From Channallabes apus (taxonomy: Eukaryota; Chordata; Actinopteri; Siluriformes; Clariidae), in NCBI GenBank assembly GCA_030522415.1, contig CM060109.1:28024392-28088391 (forward strand): a DNA stretch of 64,000 nucleotides. Direction: 5' to 3'. This document shows, piece by piece, positions 34,861 through 45,183 of the stretch. Each line of letters starts with the position of its first letter. Position 1 is the first letter of the stretch. The position numbers and the translations under genes are program-made. The notes under the pieces were generated by a model. The model did no database searches. It saw only the letters and a program-made list of their open reading frames with translations, and was not told the origin of the DNA.

Positions 34861-36063
34861 ACACATAGCACAGAAACTGCACTAGTTAAGATTACAAACG
34901 ACTTGTTTTTAGTTTCAGACCAAGGCTGCATCTCATTGCTAGTCCTGCTCGATCTTAGTGCTGCATTCGACACTATAGATCATAATATTCTCATAGATCG
35001 CTTACAAAATTATATAGGTATTCAGGGACAGGCATTAAAATGGTTTAGATCTTACCTGTCTGATCGCTACCACTTTGTAGATCTAAATGGAGAACCGTCT
35101 GGTGTAATGCCAGTGAAATATGGGGTCCCACAAGGGTCAGTTTTAGGACCTCTGTTGTTCTCAATATACATGCTTCCCTTGGGTAACATCATTAGAAGAC
35201 ATGGGATTAGTTTCCATTGTTATGCTGATGATACCCAATTATATATCTCAACTAAACCAGACGAAATACCTAAGTTGTCTAGATTAACTGAGTGTGTCCA
35301 GGACATAAAAGATTGGATGACCAATAACTTTCTTTTATTAAATTCAGATAAGACAGAGATATTACTTATTGGCCCAAAAACCAGCACACAACAGCTTTCA
35401 CAATTCAGCTTGTGCTTAGAAGGATGTACTGTTACTACCAGCTCAGCAGTAAAAGATCTGGGAGTAATATTAGACAGTAACTTGTCTTTTGAAAATCACA
35501 TTTCAAATATCACAAAAACAGCCTTTTTCCATCTTCGAAATATTGCTAAACTTAGGAACATCTTATCCGTATCTGATGCAGAAAAACTAGTTCATGCATT
35601 CATGACCTCCAGACTGGACTATTGTAATGCATTACTAGGTGGTTGTCCTGCATCCTCAATAAACAAGCTTCAGTTAATCCAAAATGCAGCTGCCAGGGTT
35701 CTCACTAGATCCAGAAAATATGATCATATAACCCCAATATTATCATCCCTGCACTGGCTACCTGTTCAGTTTAGAATAAATTACAAAATAGTATTACTTA
35801 CATACAAGGCCTTAAATGGTTTAGCTCCCACATACCTAACCAGTCTTCTGATACGCTACAATCCACCACGCGCCTTAAGATCACAAAGCTCCGGACTTCT
35901 GGTAGTTCCCAGAATTTCAAAATCTACAAAAGGGGGTAGGGCTTTTTCATATTTAGCTCCAAAGCTTTGGAATAGCCTTCCAGACAGTGTTCGGGGAGCA
36001 GACACGGTTTCTCAGTTCAAAAGTAGACTCAAGACGCATCTTTTTAATCTGGCATACACATAA
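34861..36063 (+). CDS. LINE ORF2 C-terminal part: reverse transcriptase, open
   Basis: About 400 codons are open without a lesion. Reverse-transcriptase motif A is in LDLSAAFDTIDHNIL, motif B in GVPQGSVLGPLLFSIYM and motif C in YADDTQLYIS, in the right order and spacing. The part after motif C ends in the conserved region around LPVQFRINYKI and PKLWNSLPDS. The endonuclease domain and the N-terminal half of the reverse transcriptase are absent because the copy is 5' truncated, so no start codon is present. The lack of any stop suggests a recent insertion. Confidence 0.88.
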   Translation, partial: THSTETALVKITNDLFLVSDQGCISLLVLLDLSAAFDTIDHNILIDRLQNYIGIQGQALKWFRSYLSDRYHFVDLNGEPSGVMPVKYGVPQGSVLGPLLFSIYMLPLGNIIRRHGISFHCYADDTQLYISTKPDEIPKLSRLTECVQDIKDWMTNNFLLLNSDKTEILLIGPKTSTQQLSQFSLCLEGCTVTTSSAVKDLGVILDSNLSFENHISNITKTAFFHLRNIAKLRNILSVSDAEKLVHAFMTSRLDYCNALLGGCPASSINKLQLIQNAAARVLTRSRKYDHITPILSSLHWLPVQFRINYKIVLLTYKALNGLAPTYLTSLLIRYNPPRALRSQSSGLLVVPRISKSTKGGRAFSYLAPKLWNSLPDSVRGADTVSQFKSRLKTHLFNLAYT

Positions 36064-36795
36064 CTCATCCCAGTACTCATACTCCAGTACACCTATACCG
36101 AATGGCAACTACGCTAATTCTCCCCATCTGTTCTGTATTTCTCTACCCATCCCGAGGCATCGGGAGATTTTGCCAGCTTCAGTAGACAAAGGCCAACCCT
36201 GCGAGGTTCCTGAGGCATCCAGAGAAGGACCAGCTCCAGCTGGATTCAGCTTTATGATGGTTGGAGCTACACATGCTGCTCCTGTGCTTCCAGTGATCCA
36301 GACCTCATCTGCCCTCTGCACCTACTGATTCGTCCCTATGCTGAACTGGTCTTCATGTCAATTTAAATAATTTCTGTCATATTGAATTTTCACCTGCACA
36401 ACAGACAAGATGTTATATCATTTCTATCTGTTATCGCCCAAATGAGGATGGGTTCCCTGTTGAGTCTGGTTCCTCTCAAGGTTTCTTCCTAATGCCATCT
36501 CAGGGAGTTTTTCCTTGCCACCGTCGCCATCACCCTTGGCTTGCTCATCAGAGAAATTTCATTCATTCGTCTCATTATTATCTGCACATTTTTCTCACAC
36601 ATCCACACTTCCAATTATTTTCTTTTCTATAATTATTATTATTATTTGTTTTTATTTATTTATTTATTTTCTATTATTATTATTATTATTATTATCTTTT
36701 TTTTTATTTTTATTTCTTTAATTTTTGTGAAGCTGCTTTGAGACAATGACCATTGTTAAAAGCGCTATATAAATAAAATTGAATTGAATTGAATA
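34861..36795 (+). mobile_element. L2-clade LINE, 5' truncated
   Basis: The element starts inside the reverse-transcriptase gene next to a TA microsatellite and runs to its 3' tail (AAAGCGCTATATAAATAAAA followed by GAATT repeats). The 3' UTR is about 730 bp and contains a T/A-rich triplet region at 36620-36720. Tails from the same family lie at 2438, 42884 and 43830. Confidence 0.88.
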
Positions 36796-36796
36796 C

Positions 36797-37110
36797 ACTA
36801 TCAGTCAAAATATCAGTCAACTTCTTCCGTGCTTTTTATTTATTTTTATGATTTACTATCAACATTGTACATTAATACTGAGGACATTAACACTTTTATT
36901 TTAAACTACATGATTCCATACATGTTTATCATAGTTTAAAACAACCCAGAATATGTTTTACATTTTCAAATGTCTAAAGTAGCTATATTTAGCTGTGATG
37001 ACAGCTTGGCACACTCTCATCTCTCACTCTCATCAGATTCATGAGGTAGTCACCAGAAACAGTTTTCAATTCACTGGTCTGCTTTGTCAAGAGTTAATTT
37101 GTGACTCTAC
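36797..37110 (+). mobile_element. Tc1-like family C, leader remnant
   Basis: Starts ACACTATCAGTCAAAATATC and later reads TGATGACAGCTTGGCACACT and CATGAGGTAGTCACC, which match the leader of the common fish Tc1 family whose terminus is ACTACCAGTCAAAAGT. It is degraded, and no transposase remains. Confidence 0.6.
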
Positions 37111-37452
37111 ATTTTTTGTAAAAAATGTTTGGAATCATGTATGATTTTCGTTCCACTTCTCACGTGTACACCACTTTGTATTGGTCATAAGCAGCTGGTG
37201 TATGCGGGTAGTTTAATGAACTTTAAGCAAAAATACAACATGTATTCACCTGTTTTATACAAATTACTGTTTTAACTTTGACTAGTTTTGGAAGAATAAA
37301 TTGAATTGTTAAAGTCATGTTTGCGTGTTTTAATTGTTGGGGGATTGTTTGGGGGGGGACGTATTTAAAAAAACGTTTACTTGAACCAACAACTTCAATG
37401 GGCAAAAAAATGGGACATAACTTTGTTTTAAATAGTCAAAGAGTTGGGCTGA

Positions 37453-37453
37453 A

Positions 37454-37493
<40 letters not shown>
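37453..37493. repeat. (ATA)n microsatellite
   Basis: About 13 AAT/ATA units. Confidence 0.93.
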
Positions 37494-37656
37494 TTGCAAT
37501 AAATAGTTTAATTAATTAATGAATTAAAAATAGCATAAGCATCATTTGTGTATTGAGTGATTTAAAAATCTGTTTTATTAATCGTTTTTTTTTACATCAC
37601 CTAATTATGAAACTATGTTGACAATGTAAAAACTGCCTATACATTGAGCATACATA

Positions 37657-37746
37657 CACTACCGTTGAAAAGTTTTAGATCACTTGAATGAAAATCAGGA
37701 ATGATCATGGAGTTAGAAAATGATCTAAAACTTTTGAACGGTAGTA
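37657..37746. mobile_element. 90-bp hairpin mini-MITE
   Basis: The arms CACTACCGTTGAAAAGTTTT and AAAACTTTTGAACGGTAGT are inverted repeats of about 26 bp separated by about 40 bp, with TA at the borders. It is a minimal Tc1/mariner-type non-autonomous element. The interior and right arm recur at 52566-52629. Confidence 0.75.
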
Positions 37747-37964
37747 TATACATATGTATACATACAAGCAGTCAATGCTCCACCTGGCGGGATTATACAG
37801 CATTGCAACCTTTTTTTAGAAAGCGCATGGGGGCGTTTATGGGGTGGGGCATCGTTAACCTCGTCATCGCGGGGGATCACATTCTGTGCACGGATCGGGC
37901 ATGGACCTGTCATGGTTCTGTCATGGACCTGTCATGCTCCAGGCGGCTGTTTGACGTGTTTCCC

Positions 37965-38105
37965 ACTGTATATCTTTGTTAAACACAGAGAGCATGAACA
38001 GCCGGTTCCTGAATGTTTGGTTCCCACTGTGAAGCATGGAGGAGGAGCTGTGATGTGGTGCCTTGCTGATGACACTGCTGGCGACCACAGCATTTTGCAG
38101 CACCA
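37965..38105 (+). pseudogene. Tc1-like transposase fragment
   Basis: The frame reading VPTVKHGGGAVMWCLADDT matches the block between the first and second catalytic Asp of Tc1 transposases ([16 protein letters not shown]). Only about 45 codons remain and both sides are lost. Confidence 0.65.
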
Positions 38106-38171
38106 TGCCATTCTATTTGGTTTGCATTTATTGGGACCGTAGTCATTCTACTACCAAACACGCACACAATA

Positions 38172-38378
38172 ATTGTCGTTGTTGGTCATTCGGCTGCTTC
38201 CAGCGGACTATCCAAAGCTAAGCACAGGTTTTACGTCAGATGCCCTTCCTGACGCAACCCTCCCATTTTACCCGGGTTTGGGAACTGCACTGCATCCAGT
38301 GTTTGGGCACTGGCTGGGAATCGAACCCGGGCCTATCACATGACAGGCGAAACACCTACTACTGAGCCACCAGTGCCC
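38172..38378 (-). mobile_element. tRNA-Gly-derived SINE, family 3
   Basis: On the - strand a 74-nt tRNA-like head (38378-38305) has a perfect 7-bp acceptor stem (GCACTGG with CCAGTGC), an A box (TGGCTCAGTAGTAGG) and a B box (GGGTTCGATTCCC). It resembles tRNA-Gly, but the position corresponding to the GCC anticodon reads GTC. The body with GTTGCGTCAGGAAGGGCATC follows. The weak anticodon stem argues against a functional tRNA. Confidence 0.72.
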
Positions 38379-38641
38379 GACACCATGGTTTGACATTAAC
38401 TTTTTTGCTCATTGGCCAATGTGGCTAGTGGATTTCCGGAGTCCCTAGCCATTCAGCCTTTTTACTAGCCACAATTTTGTTACCAGAAAATCGCAGTTTT
38501 TTTTCCTTCACCATGATACATTAATGTTTGTTATCTAGCTTTACTTATAAATGACAGCATACACTGTATCACTATAGTAGTAGTCAAGTATTCAGTACTG
38601 TTAAGATAGCTCCCAATATAAAGACATGCAAACGAACAGTA
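38379..38641. other. Unassigned sequence
   Basis: No feature recognised between the SINE head and Tc1 family B copy 3. Confidence 0.45.
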
Positions 38642-40039
38642 CAGGTCCTTCTAAAAAAATTAGCATATTGTGAAAGTTATTATATTATTATTATTAGTTA
38701 TTATATTAATAGTTATATTATTTTCTGTAATGTACTGATAAACATTAGACTTTCATATATTTTAGATTCATTACACACAACTGAAGTAGTTCAAGCCTTT
38801 TATTGTTTTAATATTGATGATTGTGGCATACAGTTCATGAAAACCCAAAATCCCGGATCCCGGCAAAAAAAATTTGCATATTTCATCCGACCAATAAAAG
38901 AAAAGTGTTTTTAATACAAAAAAAGTCAACCTTCAAATAATTATGTTCAGTTATGCACTCAATACTTGGTCGGGAATCCTTTTGCAGATTCTTGTGTCTT
39001 GTGTCTCTCAACTTTCTCTCACTTTATTCATGCTCTCTTTCACAATATCCCACAGATTCTCTATGGGGTTCAGGTCAGGAGAGTTGGCAGGCCAATTGAG
39101 CACAGTAATACCATGGTCAGTAAACCATTTACCAGTGGTTTTGGCACTGTGAGCAGGTGCCAGGTCGTGCTGAAAAATGAAATCATCTCCGTAAAGCTTT
39201 TCAGCAGATGGAAGCATGAAGTGCTCCAAAATCTCCTGATAGCTAGCTGCATTGACTCTGCCCTTGATAAAACACAGTGGACCAACACCAGCAGCTGACA
39301 TGGCACCCCAGACCATCACTGACTGTGGGTACTTGACACTGGACTTCAGGCATTTTGGCATTTCCCTCTCCCCAGTCTTCCTCCAGACTCTGGCACCTTG
39401 ATTTCCGAATGACATGCAAAATTTGCAACCTGTAGCCCATTTCCTGCACACGCCTGTACACGGTAGCTCTGGATGTTTCTACTCCAGACTCAGTCCACTG
39501 CTTCCGCAGGTCCCCCAAGGTCTGGAATCGGTCCTTCTCCACAATCTTCCTCAGGGCCCGGTCACCTCTTCTCGTTGTGCAGCGTTTTCTGCCACACTTT
39601 TTCCTTCCCACAGACTTCCCACTGAGGTGCCTTGATACAGCACTCTGGGAACAGCCTATTCGTTCAGAAATTTCTCTCTCTTGCTTGAGGGTGTCAATGA
39701 TGGCCTTCTGGACAGCAGTCAGGTCGGCAGTCTTACCCATGATTGCGGTTTTGAGTAATGAACCAGGCTGGGAGTTTTAAAAGCCTCAGGAATCTTTTGC
39801 AGGTGTTTAGAGTTAATTAGTTGATTCAGATGATTAGGTTAATAGCTTTTCATGATATGCAAATTTTTTGAGATTTCATGAGCTGTATGCCACAATCATC
39901 AATATTAAAACAATAAAAGGCTTGAACTACTTCAGTTGTGTGTAATGAATCTAAAATATATGAAAGTCTAATGTTTATCAGTACATTACAGAAAATAATG
40001 AACTTTATCACAATATGCTAATTTTTTGAGAAGGACCTG
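38642..40039 (-). mobile_element. Complete Tc1-like element family B, copy 3
   Basis: A 1398-bp element bounded by TA at 38640-38641 and 40040-40041. The termini are CAGGTCCTTCT and its complement, with inverted repeats of about 200 bp. It is the fullest copy of the family and serves to interpret the fragment at 1-287 and the damaged copy at 15366-16642. Confidence 0.92.
39008..39740 (-). pseudogene. Tc1-like transposase, family B copy 3, internally deleted
   Basis: [20 protein letters not shown] starts at 39740 on the - strand and the frame is open through the helix-turn-helix and [20 protein letters not shown]. It then jumps to the region [13 protein letters not shown] in another frame, losing the segment that should hold the first catalytic Asp. 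The second frame carries [11 protein letters not shown] (second Asp) and [12 protein letters not shown] (Glu) and stops early at 39008. It is not functional. Confidence 0.88.
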
Positions 40040-40041
40040 TA

Positions 40042-40442
40042 TATTCTGCTTATTGAACTTAAATTCAAGCCTCTTACCACATGAAATTGAAAAATAACAT
40101 TCAGTACAACTGAACTCATTCTGATATTAAAAATACAGCAACTCCGAACATTTATCATTTTAGTGTGTTGTGAACTATTATCAGGTATTATTGTTCATTA
40201 TGTATTATTATATCAGAATTCTGAGTTAGGACAATGGACTCTGGTCTATCTTGTAGTATTGACTCTAGTGTGAGGTAATTCAATCAATTGATGAATTTTC
40301 TATCATTCAACATGAAATCTTTTTTATATAATCAGTAATAGCCTATGCGAAAGGGGCAAACATTCTCATCCTGTTGAGAAGCAATAGCCCTTAAGGAAAT
40401 GATACACACACACACACTTTTACTTCCTGTTTGGTGTGGTGT
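40042..40442. other. Unassigned AT-rich sequence
   Basis: Nothing recognised. A short CA/GT tract begins near 40405. Confidence 0.45.
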
Positions 40443-40450
40443 GTGTGTGT

Positions 40451-40956
40451 TAGTGATGCGCAGGTCGTCTGGTAACCCGCGGACCCCGGGTAACCCGCCT
40501 CGTGTTGGGGCGGGTAAAGAAATTGTCACTTTATTTGCGGGGCGGGTTGGGGCGAGTAATTAAAAACAAAATTAAATAAAAAATCCATGTATGTTGCGTG
40601 CAATTCCCTGTAGCCTATATTAAATATTTGGGAACATCTATTTTCATAAGTTCTTTGATACGGTTACGTCACGTGACAAGTCACGAAAGCGCCAAGCAGC
40701 TCCGCCGACAGTCACAACAAAAACAAAAAAATAAAAGTGAAGATGGAAGACGAGGTGCGGGAGAAATTGAGGTCGGAAATTTACATCATTAAAAGAAAAA
40801 AAGGTCAGGCTGCTACATCTAATGTTTAAGAGTCCAAAGTATGTCTATTTAATGGTAGCGGGGCGGTTGTAAAAATAGATACAGTGGTGCGGGGCGGGCC
40901 AAATAATTTCATAAAAGCGGGACCCGAGGGTTGGAACAATACCCGACCCGCTCATC

Positions 40957-40960
<4 letters not shown>
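40451..40960. mobile_element. hAT-type MITE inserted in a GT microsatellite
   Basis: The ends read TAGTGATGCG and CGCTCATCACTA with GGTAACCCGC/GACCCGC-type subterminal repeats. The flanks are GTGTGTGT on both sides, matching an 8-bp target duplication, though inside a microsatellite this is weak proof. The interior has a short frame starting MEDEVREKLRSEIY at 40744, which resembles the N-terminus of a hAT transposase. No longer coding frame survives. Confidence 0.75.

Positions 40961-41011
<51 letters not shown>
40961..41011. repeat. (GT)n microsatellite
   Basis: About 25 GT units ending in GCGCGCGTGC. The short GT run left of the MITE (40441-40450) is the other part of the split tract. Confidence 0.95.
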
Positions 41012-41021
<10 letters not shown>

Positions 41022-42233
41022 CAATGCATGTGTGAGCATGTGTAGAGAGAGAAATGTCCTCATTACATTCACACACGTTTTATGCCCGGAATATTACGTT
41101 GCAATGCGTTTATTATATCGGATGACTTTAGAGAAAACTACAACAAAAATACAGTATATTGTCGTACCAAAGAATAAACTACCCACCAAAGTTGCTAGTG
41201 AGACTAAAGTTATTACCCACCACAGCCGAATTTTACCCGCATTTGGCGGGTGGGCGGGTGCCAATGTCAAACCCTGCTCCACACACAGAATAATAAGAAT
41301 AATTATGATGATTTATTATTATTTATTCATTTATTTTTACTGCCAATTTCTTGCGGTAAACGACAGTGTATAACTTCAGGATCTACAATATCAAGGAAGA
41401 TTAATTTAGGTACTGTAAACAGGGCATTTTATTTCAAATTGTAATCCAAAAGATTTCACACAAAAGAACATACAGTACATACAGTAATACAACAAAAACA
41501 AGAGTGCTCCAAGTGACTCCAAGTCAGAAGTGACTCCTAGGCCTACTCAAAAGATATACAAAGGGCATGTTTATAAATTCAATCTAACAAAGGATGCGGG
41601 AGAGTACCCAACCTTTATCAGGATTCTATAGGCAATGCAGAAACCATTAATAAAACACATTGTCAAATGGCTCTCTCCAGGGAGAATGCCATGAATTAAC
41701 ACCTCACTGAGTTCGAGAATCTGAGCTGCAACATGGATTTCCCGGTTTACACATTATACAATCATATTCAATCACAGGTGTATGATAGATATAACCACAG
41801 GCACACTCGATCGCACACAAAGTGCGAAACAGATGAGACGAGTGTAAGAGTGCTGCAATAACAGAAGAGAAAAGAGAATGTGAGAGGCCAGCACTCTATT
41901 ATTTATGTAGCTAGAAGGATTCACACAGCATGGGGAGCATTCTGCAAGGCTGTTCCTTACCGTTATGCAAGTCATTCAACACAAGCCAGTAGCATACATG
42001 CATTACATTTTAACAACATCAATTTACAGCTTTATTACTTTTGTTAAAATGAAGATTTCTGCATTCCTATACATGCTATGGTGTATTCTCTTGCCCTTAT
42101 GTCATGTATTTTTGTTCTTAGATTTCCATTTTATTCTCTCCCCAATGCACTAAAGGGCTTTGCAAAAACACACACCTCAAATGTTCTTGTTGCCTTTGAA
42201 GTCATTCCTTCAGCTAATACAAAAGGGAGAGAA
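41012..42233. other. Unassigned sequence
   Basis: Short CAGTAC/GTACAGT words are frequent, but no gene or repeat family was recognised. 41234-41274 repeats GGCGGGTGGGCGGGTG-type words related to the adjacent MITE, so the MITE family may have a second remnant here. Confidence 0.4.
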
Positions 42234-42241
42234 ACTAAGGG

Positions 42242-42724
42242 TAGGGCTGGGCGGTATACCTTTTCATACCGAATACCGGTATTTTTACAGACGGGGCCTG
42301 GCTACGACAAGAAAAGCAAACGGTGGAACGATATTACCAATGCTATTACTTTCCACTTAGCTAAAGACATGGTACCACTTAATACTCTAATATTAATACT
42401 GAAGTAATAATATTAATGTTTCACAAAGTGAAAAGCTTCACTCCTTTACCCGTTTGAAGTCATGAATTCTGATTTCTTCACCTCATTTACAATTATGAGT
42501 CACCTCTTTGTGAACAGCAGCATTTTGTCAGACCAATCAAATCTGGGTTAATACTAGTCCGGTCAATGTAAGCCAATATACTGCAGTAATTATTCTTTAA
42601 TTTATTAGGAAATAATTAACACCTAATCATGCATGGGAAAAAAAAATACAGTCAAATACCGTGACATCGATATAATTTTGAAAAATATCGTGATATAAAT
42701 TTTTGGTCATACCGCCCAGCTCTA
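42242..42724 (+). mobile_element. hAT element remnant with 8-bp target duplication
   Basis: The ends are TAGGGCTGGGCGGTATACC and its imperfect complement (TACCGCCCAGCTCTA). The 8-bp duplication ACTAAGGG is at 42234-42241 and 42725-42732. The interior at about 42310-42390 encodes ITNAITFHLAKDMVPLNT, a block typical of hAT (ZBED-like) transposases. The element is therefore an internally deleted autonomous hAT rather than an anonymous MITE. Confidence 0.87.
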
Positions 42725-42883
42725 ACTAAGGGGATAAAAGGCTTCCTCATTGGACAACCTTGAAAATGACCATATCTTTTTTTATCATAGCTGATAAAGT
42801 AGGAAGACTCTCAGCTCTGACTGTCTAGGTCTTTCGGAGGAGACTGACGGCACTGATGCTACATCTAAACAGCAATCTATTTT

Positions 42884-43330
42884 TCAATTCAATTCAATTT
42901 TCTTTGTATAGCGCTTTTAACAATTGACATTGTCTCAAAACAGCTTTACACAATCAAAAGAACTATTTAAGTTTGTATGGAATGTGAATGTATGAATCAA
43001 AATGGTCAGATTGGTGAGCAAGCCGAGGGTGACAGTGGCAAGGAAAAACTCCCTGAGATGGTAATAGGAAGAAACCTTGAGAGGAATTAGACTCAACAGG
43101 GAACCCATCCTCATCTGGGTGAAACAGATAGCAGGAAATTATCTGCATTTATACAGTGTGTTAGGTGGCAGGCAGTTCAGCTATAATAGTTGATGTTAAT
43201 TGATGTTAAAATGGAGTCCAGGTAGTTATTGGAGACTCAGGTAGACTTGTAGAAAGTTCCAGTCCTGAACTATCGAATTGTCAAGTCCTCAGAGAAACAG
43301 CTGACAACACCAGTCGAGGCCAGAACCGTC
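42884..43330 (-). mobile_element. L2-type LINE 3' end
   Basis: The left edge has the AATTC repeat tail (AATTCAATTCAATTTTC), then TATAGCGCTTTTAACAATTG, the reverse complement of the L2 tail at 36740-36790, and continues into the 3' UTR (CTCCCTGAGATGG on +). The 5' boundary is approximate. Confidence 0.78.
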
Positions 43331-43829
43331 TTCTAAGTAGATAGAATCATCTCCAAACACCAGACACATTTCTGTGCTCATGTATGATTGGCTTCCATAT
43401 CTGATTTCATATGTGCGCAAATACGCTGTACTGCGATTATATTGAAACAGACTTTTGAGTCAAGTGTTCTTAGAAATGATCCCAGGCCATAATGTAAACA
43501 TTCCCTGGGAGGTTTGAGGTGAGTTGTAAAGAGCCGAGTCTCTCTGCTCTACATGCAGTACTTTTAGTTACCTGAAAACCACTATAGTTCTGCATCATTC
43601 TGCATTCTTAAAACCATTTAATTTCCATTTTCTCAGAGGTATGTCCTTTCCTTTCACTTCTGTTATTTCTACTATGGACATTTTCTGTAATTAATAAGGC
43701 CATGCGCATCCTGTAGAATGCAGAGAGGGACTCCCCAAGCACACCAAGCCCATTTAGTTATGCGGTCATAGTTAGTCCTGCCGGAGTTCCTGCTTGCACT
43801 GCACTAAATAAACATTGACCTTATGCGTT
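43331..43829. other. Unassigned sequence
   Basis: No feature recognised. Confidence 0.45.
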
Positions 43830-44488
43830 TACGTGACTGTGACCATACCTAACTGTTATTTCTCCTTCTCTTTCCTCTTCTACCCTGTCCCTATGTCCCT
43901 GTCTCCCTATTGAGCAACACATGTCTCCCCTCAGCTGCCAGGGATCCAGACACCCTCTGCCCTCTGGACCTGTCTGACTTGTCCTGGTGCCCCGCTTCTG
44001 GTTGGAGATCTCATTGTGTTGTCTGCTTGGGATGCGTGTGGTGATTGGGGATGGTTCCACTTTACCATCTAGACTGTCCTGATGCTGACAGCTGTTCTCT
44101 GTGGAATTTCCTACAGTCTAGCTGAGCCTCCAATAACGAACTGGACTCCATACTAACTTAGAAATCAACTTATTATATTGACCTTCCAGCCTCCTACACA
44201 TAACAGGGAACGCATCCTCATTTGGGTGATAACCGATAGCATGTCTGCAAAACAATCCCTGCTGAGTCTAGCTCCTCTCAAGGTTTCTTCCTTTTGCCAT
44301 CTCAGGGAATTTTTCCCTTGCCACCGTCGCTCTCGGCTTGCTCATCAGGGACAATCTGACCATTTTGATTCATTCGCATTTTTCACATTACCTACAAATT
44401 TCTATCATTTTCTTTTAATTGTGTACAGTTGCTTGGCGATAATGCCAATTTTTATAGAAATAAATGTTAATTGAATTGAAATGTAACA
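43830..44488 (+). mobile_element. L2-type LINE 3' UTR and tail
   Basis: Contains GGTTTCTTCCTTTTGCCATC, TCGGCTTGCTCATCAGGGAC and a degraded version of the L2 tail ending AATTGAATTGAA. It faces the - strand copy at 42884. The left boundary is approximate. Confidence 0.7.
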
Positions 44489-45183
44489 TACACTACACAG
44501 CCTCTTATTCCACTAGAATGAAATGTAGGGACAGGACGAAGGAGATTTGTGTAAAATGCAAGTTCTGGCTGTGAAATCATAGAGCATCAAGGCAAACTTA
44601 AGCATTGGGTGATTGATGTAAATATGAATGGCTAGCAAAAGCACCTCAACATTCAGTTTACCCAGCATTATTTTTGTGAAATAGTATGCAGGTGATTTCT
44701 GACACATTGCATGCCACACTAGATACCACCACTGTTGTGCTGAAAAAAAAAATCTTGTGACTCGCGGATTGCTGGCATGCTGCTTGAATGCACACACTGA
44801 GGCATGTTGAGGGGGTGGTCTTAGCACCTTTGAAGTGTGATCTCTGGATAAAAGCGCGTTTTAAGTGTCTTAAGCTCAGTAAAAATTGTTTAAAAAGGGT
44901 CTCAGAGGAAGTTAACAGTGCTTTAAAGTGAAGGGGAAGAAGAAAGAAAGTGAAAATAAAACTAGTGGGACAAAGTGTCTAGGACTGTTTGGGGTGGGAG
45001 AGCAGCAGTGTGTGAAAGTTATCAGCTCCATGGATGAATTCACACCTTCATTAGCAACAAGGCCATACATTATTCAAACCTTTAGGTCTCAATTCTCTTC
45101 GAACGGATGGATGGAACATTGTCCAAATCTGAAAACTCCAGCCCAGGGAAACGGATTACCGCTCACATGTGCGTTTGAGCCAC
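44489..45183. other. Unassigned sequence before the duplication
   Basis: Two medium frames (44513-44827 - and 44928-45266 +) lack recognisable domains. They are not called as genes. Confidence 0.4.

Noticed and set aside
38305..38378. Functional tRNA gene
   Set aside because: The anticodon stem is mismatched and a SINE body follows directly, so it is annotated as a SINE head.
42078..42407. 109-codon + strand gene
   Set aside because: The frame crosses the border of the hAT element. Only its last third resembles a transposase.
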